Assembly: GCA_017625155.1 (NCBI GenBank)
Contig: JAGALP010000010.1
Location: 62,001 to 126,000 of the forward strand
Reading direction: 5' to 3'
DNA from: Paludibacteraceae bacterium
GTDB lineage: Bacteria > Bacteroidota > Bacteroidia > Bacteroidales > Paludibacteraceae
Length of the DNA stretch: 64,000 nucleotides
Both the position numbers and the translations under genes were made by a program. Below, piece after piece: positions 59,618 through 64,000 of the stretch. The notes below the pieces were generated by a model. It ran no database searches. It saw only the letters and a list, made by a program, of their open reading frames with translations, and was not told the DNA's origin. Each line of letters begins with the position of its first letter. Within the stretch, counting starts at the first letter, position 1.

Positions 59618-61864
59618 ATGAAAAAATTCTCTTTCTTTCTCTCCGCCACTTTGGCGGCAAGTGTCGTTGCACATGCGCAAACGGACACCATCACCCTCAC
59701 CCGACAATTGGATGAGGTCATCATCAACGCGCCAGTGGCGCAAGTTACTAACAATCACACGGAGCTTGCCAACGAGCAGCTTAATCAGAGCAACATGGGG
59801 CAGAATCTTCCCTTTTTGCTCTCCGCTACGCCTGCTCTCGTGGCTACCAGCGACGACGGACTAGGAGTAGGGTACACCTATTTCCGCATCCGTGGTACCG
59901 ATCACACGCGTATCAATATGACGCTCAATGATGTCTCGCTCAACGATAGCGAGAGTCAAACTGTCTTCTGGGTCAATATGACCGATATGGCCAGCAGCAT
60001 GTCCTCGCTGAATGTCCAACGCGGTGTAGGCACCTCCACCAACGGTAGCGCATCGTTTGGTGCGAGCATTAATATGGAGACGGGTAACCAGTGTCGGGAA
60101 TTGGGAGCCGAGGATACGGTTAGTCATTATACCCTCTCCTTCAACGGCGGTATGTACAACACTTTCCGCGAGATGGTGAATGCCCATATTGTGCTACCTA
60201 ACCAATGGCGTGCTAATGCTCGATTCTCCAAAGTCAATTCCGATGGCTTCCTCTACCGCACTGCCTCCGACCTCTATTCCTATTACGGCGATCTTGGGTG
60301 GTATGGCGCTAAAACAGAAGTCGTTGGTCGTTTCTTTGGCGGAAGCGAGAAGACAGGCATGGGTTGGGATGGCGTGGATTATAACACTGCCTATGGTATC
60401 GATGGCGCCGATCGACGCTACAATCCTGCAGGCGAATATACCACTACTGCTGCTGACGGCTCCGATTCTACTGCTTACTATCCCAATCAAACCGACAACT
60501 ACGCCCAGCAGCATGCACAGTTATCTGTTCTCCATCGCTTCACGCCCCAATGGTCACTCTCTGCCACTGTCCACTACACCCATGGCGCGGGCTACTACGA
60601 GCAATACAAACGCAAGAAACTCTCCTATTGGGGCCTTCCTTATTCGCACAAAGCCTACGGCATGTACCGCAAGCAGCTCGACAACCATTTCTTTGGCGGA
60701 GTGGTGGCTGCTAAGTATATTTCTGAGCCAGTAGATGTGCAGTTTGGTGGCGCAGCCAACTACTATATGGGCGACCACTTTGGCACATTGCATTACCTCG
60801 AAGACTCGCTTATCCTGCCTATCAATTACGAATACTACCGCAACGATGCCAAGAAGACAGATGCGAACGTCTATGCCAAAGCCAACTGGCGCATTATCAA
60901 TCGCGCACAAGAGCAACTCTCGCTGTATGCCGACCTGCAATACCGCTACGTGCGTTATGAGCGCAATGGTATGAACGATGAGGATATGACCGACTTGCCT
61001 CTTGAGGTCAACTTCCATTTCTTCAACCCCAAGGCTGGACTCACGTACCAAAATCGCGGACACTTGCTTGCTGCTTCCTTTGCTATTGCTAACCGCGAAC
61101 CTAGCCGTAACAACTACAAGGAGAATGTCCTCTACGATGCATCTACGGGCGAATATACGGGTCTGCCTCATGCCGAATGCCTCTATGACTACGAACTGGG
61201 CTATACCTACTCGCATCCACGCTTTGCTATTGGGGCGAACCTCTATTTCATGGACTACGACAACCAACTCGTGCTCACAGGCGAGTACAACGATATGGGA
61301 GCGTATAAGACCAAGAATGTCAAGGATTCGTATCGTATGGGAGCCGAATTGACCGCAGGGGTCAAGATTCTGGATTGGCTGCGTTGGGACGCTAATATTG
61401 TGGCATCGCGTAATAAGATTCTCAACTACCACCAGTATATCGACCTCTATGACGACCAAGACAACTGGAATTGGCTCGGGCAGGATTCTGTGGTAGGCAC
61501 TACTACCATTGCTTTCTCGCCTACGATTACTGCTTCTTCGCTCTTTACTTTTGATGTAGCGGGCTTTACGGCTACGGTGCAAACCAATGTTGTGAGCAAG
61601 CAGTATCTCGACAATACCGAGGACGAGAATGCCATGCTCCGTGCATATTCCACCACCAACCTCAATCTCCAATACCTATTGCCAATAGCCAATAGCCAAT
61701 GGCCTACTATCCGCCTCTTGTGCCAGATTAACAATATCTTCAATGCCAAGTATGCCAATAATGGTGGTGCGGAGGCCAGTAAGTTTATGGACAGTAGCCG
61801 CTGCTGTTGGTACTATGCCCAAGCAGGCATCAATGTCCATGCGGGATTCTCGGTAACGTTTTGA
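59618..61864 (+). CDS. TonB-dependent receptor, predicted thiamin uptake
   Basis: 748 residues with a signal peptide ending AHAQ. A plug domain (about 30-150; LDEVIINAPV, NLPFLLSATPALVATSDDG, YFRIRGTDHTRINMTLNDVSLND, VQRGVGTSTNG) is followed by a 22-strand barrel ending in NVHAGFSVTF. The TPP riboswitch immediately upstream points to thiamin, or a precursor, as substrate. This matches the OMthi receptor known from Bacteroides. No pnuT or thi gene follows; the gene ends at a long hairpin. A heptamer array at 61681-61701 encodes PIANSQW in a late loop. Confidence 0.93.
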   Translation: MKKFSFFLSATLAASVVAHAQTDTITLTRQLDEVIINAPVAQVTNNHTELANEQLNQSNMGQNLPFLLSATPALVATSDDGLGVGYTYFRIRGTDHTRINMTLNDVSLNDSESQTVFWVNMTDMASSMSSLNVQRGVGTSTNGSASFGASINMETGNQCRELGAEDTVSHYTLSFNGGMYNTFREMVNAHIVLPNQWRANARFSKVNSDGFLYRTASDLYSYYGDLGWYGAKTEVVGRFFGGSEKTGMGWDGVDYNTAYGIDGADRRYNPAGEYTTTAADGSDSTAYYPNQTDNYAQQHAQLSVLHRFTPQWSLSATVHYTHGAGYYEQYKRKKLSYWGLPYSHKAYGMYRKQLDNHFFGGVVAAKYISEPVDVQFGGAANYYMGDHFGTLHYLEDSLILPINYEYYRNDAKKTDANVYAKANWRIINRAQEQLSLYADLQYRYVRYERNGMNDEDMTDLPLEVNFHFFNPKAGLTYQNRGHLLAASFAIANREPSRNNYKENVLYDASTGEYTGLPHAECLYDYELGYTYSHPRFAIGANLYFMDYDNQLVLTGEYNDMGAYKTKNVKDSYRMGAELTAGVKILDWLRWDANIVASRNKILNYHQYIDLYDDQDNWNWLGQDSVVGTTTIAFSPTITASSLFTFDVAGFTATVQTNVVSKQYLDNTEDENAMLRAYSTTNLNLQYLLPIANSQWPTIRLLCQINNIFNAKYANNGGAEASKFMDSSRCCWYYAQAGINVHAGFSVTF
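61681..61701. repeat. 7-bp tandem repeat inside the receptor gene
   Basis: Units gccaata, gccaata, gccaatg: 21 bp, hence in frame. The same heptamer and reading frame as the ileS array at 23532. Confidence 0.8.
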
Positions 61865-61878
61865 TTAAATATGCTTTA

Positions 61879-61945
61879 TATGAATTACAAAATTATTTGT
61901 TGGATAAAACGAAAGAAAAAATCGTTTTATATTTTGTGAATTCAT
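61879..61945 (+). terminator. long hairpin after the receptor gene
   Basis: Outer arms atgaattacaaaat and attttgtgaattcat (one bulge) and inner arms ataaaacga (61904) and tcgttttat (61922), followed by an A-rich stretch. The outer 3' arm overlaps the next promoter's -33 element. Confidence 0.7.
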
Positions 61946-61963
61946 AAAAAAATACTATCTTTG
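61933..61963 (+). promoter_or_regulatory. promoter of the propeller-sensor gene
   Basis: TTTG (61933-61936), 19 bp, TATCTTTG (61956-61963). Confidence 0.8.
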
Positions 61964-61998
61964 TGCGGTTTTTATTGTTATAGCATTATGTTAGTATC

Positions 61999-64000
61999 AT
62001 GAAAATGTCTAATAAACATATCAATCAACGATTTTTTCTTTCGTTAATAAGCATTTTTTATTGTGCTTTTGCTTCTGCATCTTGGATACCTATCATCCGT
62101 CATTTTACTCCTAAAAACTACGGAGCAGGTACACAAAACTGGGACATGGTAGAGCAAGTCAACGGATGGATGTACGTGGCAAATAATTATGGTTTGCTGG
62201 AGACTGATGGCTGCCATTGGAACTTATATGGAATCAGCAACTCAACGGCAGTCCGAGCTATTACAACAGACCGAGATGGCAATATCTATGTGGGTGGAAC
62301 AGATGAGTTTGGTGTCTTCAGTAGCAACGGGTTAGGCGGGTTGACATATAAACCGCTATCTGTAAACATCCCTGAGCGTTATCGCCAGTTTGGTGAAGTT
62401 TGGCGTTTGCAAATAGAAAACAACAAACTATATGTTCAGACACGCCACTATATATTTGTCTATACCGAAGATAATATAGAGGTTCTTGATCCAGGTGCCA
62501 TTATTTATGAATCCCTTGTTTGGGAAGGAAATTTATATGTAGCTACATCCAGAGATCTATTCGTACAAAGTGGAGGCAGATTGCATACCCTACGTGGTGC
62601 AGAAGCGATACAGAACTCTGTGGTTTGTGGTCTCATTCCCTATGGCAAAGAGGGTATGCTAATTGCCACTGATTTTCAGGGTCTTTACATATATGACGGC
62701 AAAAGCATCAATCGATTCTATACCGAAGCCGATGATTATATTACAAGAAATCAACTCTATACCATAGCTGTCAGCCACGACAAAATAGCTCTTGGTACAG
62801 TTCAAGGCGGTGTAGTTCTAGCCGATTTGAATGGCAAAAATTGCAAATATATTACTCGAGAAGAAGGATTACAAAACAATACCATACTAAGTTTGCTCTT
62901 TGATAGTCAACAAAATCTATGGATGGGATTGGACAATGGAATAGACGTGTTAGAAACTACCAATCCTATCTTATTTTACAGAGACCCGAATCTCGATTAT
63001 GGCTCAGGATATACTAGCTGTGAGCATAAAGGAAAATTGTATTTAGGTACCAATCAGGGCATATATGTACAACCTGCCATCAACGCTTCACTGCAGTTTA
63101 TTAATGGCAGCAACGGACAAGTTTGGAAATTCAGCAAAGTGGGAGAAACACTATTCTGCTGCCATAATCGAGGTTTGTTCATCATCAACGATACGCATTT
63201 ATATCCACTGGATTGCAACGATGGTGTGTGGAAAGTGACAGCTCTATCCGACTCTACGGCTATCGTGGGTACGTATGTAGGATTCTACTACCTATATCTT
63301 TCCCACGGCAAATGGCAACTGCAATTTCTACAAGGTTTTTCAGAAACAGTACTATATCATGAGATAGATGCACAAGGTAATATATGGCTATTGACATCAC
63401 GTGGGATAGAACGCTTATCTGTGGATTTAAGTACAAGCAAAGTGCATTCAGAGTTAATTATCGGACAAGTAAATGCTCCACGTATATATTCACTAACAAA
63501 GTGGCAAAATAAAGTACTAATAACAAGCGACGACTATTGTGCGGTAGTAGATTCCAACGGAGTATTATCTACCGACTCTTCCATCCTGTCCAACCTAGCA
63601 GGTACACAACGCTATCTAAATATAACGGAAGATATTCATAAAAACATATGGTATATATATGACAATCTTATTGCTGTACGCACATATGATTCGCTGTTGC
63701 ATACCTACCAAAAAGAAAATATAGCGCTATACAATTCCTCCATATTAATTGATGGTTTCTCTAATCTGACACCTTCTATGTATGGAGGTGTCGTGATAGG
63801 AGGTGTAGATGGTTTTTATTGGATGAACCCAGCAACCACTCAACATAACAGAGAAGAAAATATTTATATACGACGCGTATCTACTCTGACTGATTCACCA
63901 CAAATCCTATATGGAGAATCCTATCAACATGATATCAAGTCAATCGTAATCCCTGCTGCATATAGAGCTTTGAGAATACAATTCAGTGGTTCCAATGCTC
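61999..64000 (+). CDS. propeller-type ligand-binding sensor/regulator, 5' part
   Basis: The frame opens at the ATG at 61999 (MKMSNKHINQRFF) and runs without a stop to the window edge (667 codons). An earlier ATG at 61988 ends after four codons. A signal sequence or membrane segment (about 11-28) is followed by Reg_prop-like blades such as HFTPKNYGAGTQNWDMVEQ, GWMYVANNYGLLETDG, ITTDRDGNIYVGGTDEFGVF and LLFDSQQNLWMGLDNGIDVL. A Y_Y_Y-like domain begins at the end (YRALRIQFSGSNA). In Bacteroidetes such sensors continue either into a histidine kinase (hybrid two-component) or into a LuxR-type HTH; the opening PKNYGAGTQNWD favours the latter. The missing 3' part would decide. Confidence 0.85.
   Translation, partial: MKMSNKHINQRFFLSLISIFYCAFASASWIPIIRHFTPKNYGAGTQNWDMVEQVNGWMYVANNYGLLETDGCHWNLYGISNSTAVRAITTDRDGNIYVGGTDEFGVFSSNGLGGLTYKPLSVNIPERYRQFGEVWRLQIENNKLYVQTRHYIFVYTEDNIEVLDPGAIIYESLVWEGNLYVATSRDLFVQSGGRLHTLRGAEAIQNSVVCGLIPYGKEGMLIATDFQGLYIYDGKSINRFYTEADDYITRNQLYTIAVSHDKIALGTVQGGVVLADLNGKNCKYITREEGLQNNTILSLLFDSQQNLWMGLDNGIDVLETTNPILFYRDPNLDYGSGYTSCEHKGKLYLGTNQGIYVQPAINASLQFINGSNGQVWKFSKVGETLFCCHNRGLFIINDTHLYPLDCNDGVWKVTALSDSTAIVGTYVGFYYLYLSHGKWQLQFLQGFSETVLYHEIDAQGNIWLLTSRGIERLSVDLSTSKVHSELIIGQVNAPRIYSLTKWQNKVLITSDDYCAVVDSNGVLSTDSSILSNLAGTQRYLNITEDIHKNIWYIYDNLIAVRTYDSLLHTYQKENIALYNSSILIDGFSNLTPSMYGGVVIGGVDGFYWMNPATTQHNREENIYIRRVSTLTDSPQILYGESYQHDIKSIVIPAAYRALRIQFSGSNA

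Overview
The window is bacterial chromosome from the order Bacteroidales (phylum Bacteroidota). Almost every promoter that can be read is of the phylum's own type, TTTG - about 20 bp - TAnnTTTG. Several secreted proteins end in C-terminal tails of the type IX secretion kind. Other lineage markers are a fused NfnA-NfnB protein, an S16 with a long Ala/Lys tail, the gene order DUF4271-hemD-rnpA-yidD-trmD, tRNA genes without an encoded CCA, and a TPP riboswitch directly before a TonB-dependent receptor. A gut-type fermenting member is likely; the genus cannot be told from the sequence. No insertion sequence, prophage, CRISPR array or integrase is visible.

Layout: 1-2807 holds a deoC fragment and the nfnAB fusion. 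3027-15260 is a minus-strand block of secreted proteins: two copies of a beta-propeller plus Amidase_3 gene pair, one GHL10 glycosidase and a membrane protein. 15367-24211 is ileS, a lipoprotein gene, an AsmA-like gene and an M3 peptidase gene, all minus. 24537-28017 (plus) has a small unknown gene, an SGNH esterase and a second GHL10 glycosidase. 28168-29553 is rpsF-rpsR-rplI-rpmE2. Then come a PnuC-like transporter, a structured ncRNA, an MBOAT/SGNH acyltransferase pair, an RluA-type synthase, tRNA-Arg, a Zn-peptidase, a Fur regulator and a GNAT protein. 37334-42017 runs LOG-DUF4271-hemD-rnpA-yidD-trmD-phosphatase, followed by a SUMF1 gene behind a sigma-54-like promoter. 43458-45967 is a CoA-transferase with fructose-bisphosphate aldolase. 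46248-54734 reads as one minus-strand operon: gyrB, LOG, unknown, kdsA, kdsD, aroF, OPT transporter. 55466-61864 carries tRNA-Met, rpsP, a lipoprotein, a GT2, rpsT with tRNA-Glu, an OMP and the riboswitch-controlled receptor. The right edge cuts a propeller-type sensor/regulator.

Two things stand out. First, the secreted enzymes form a coherent peptidoglycan-processing set: amidases that strip stem peptides plus GHL10 proteins whose studied relative (E. coli DigH) cuts denuded glycan strands. They share an unusual module in which an InlB-type B-repeat is split by a ~100-residue insertion; one protein also carries an unsplit copy. Second, the DNA is seeded with short tandem repeats of fixed period. 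Inter-operon gaps hold 11-bp (once 10-bp) arrays, one of them 15 units long with a related copy 31 kb away. Within-operon spacers and variable loops of ileS, kdsA, rluA and the thiamin receptor hold 7-bp arrays, and the same heptamers recur in unrelated genes.
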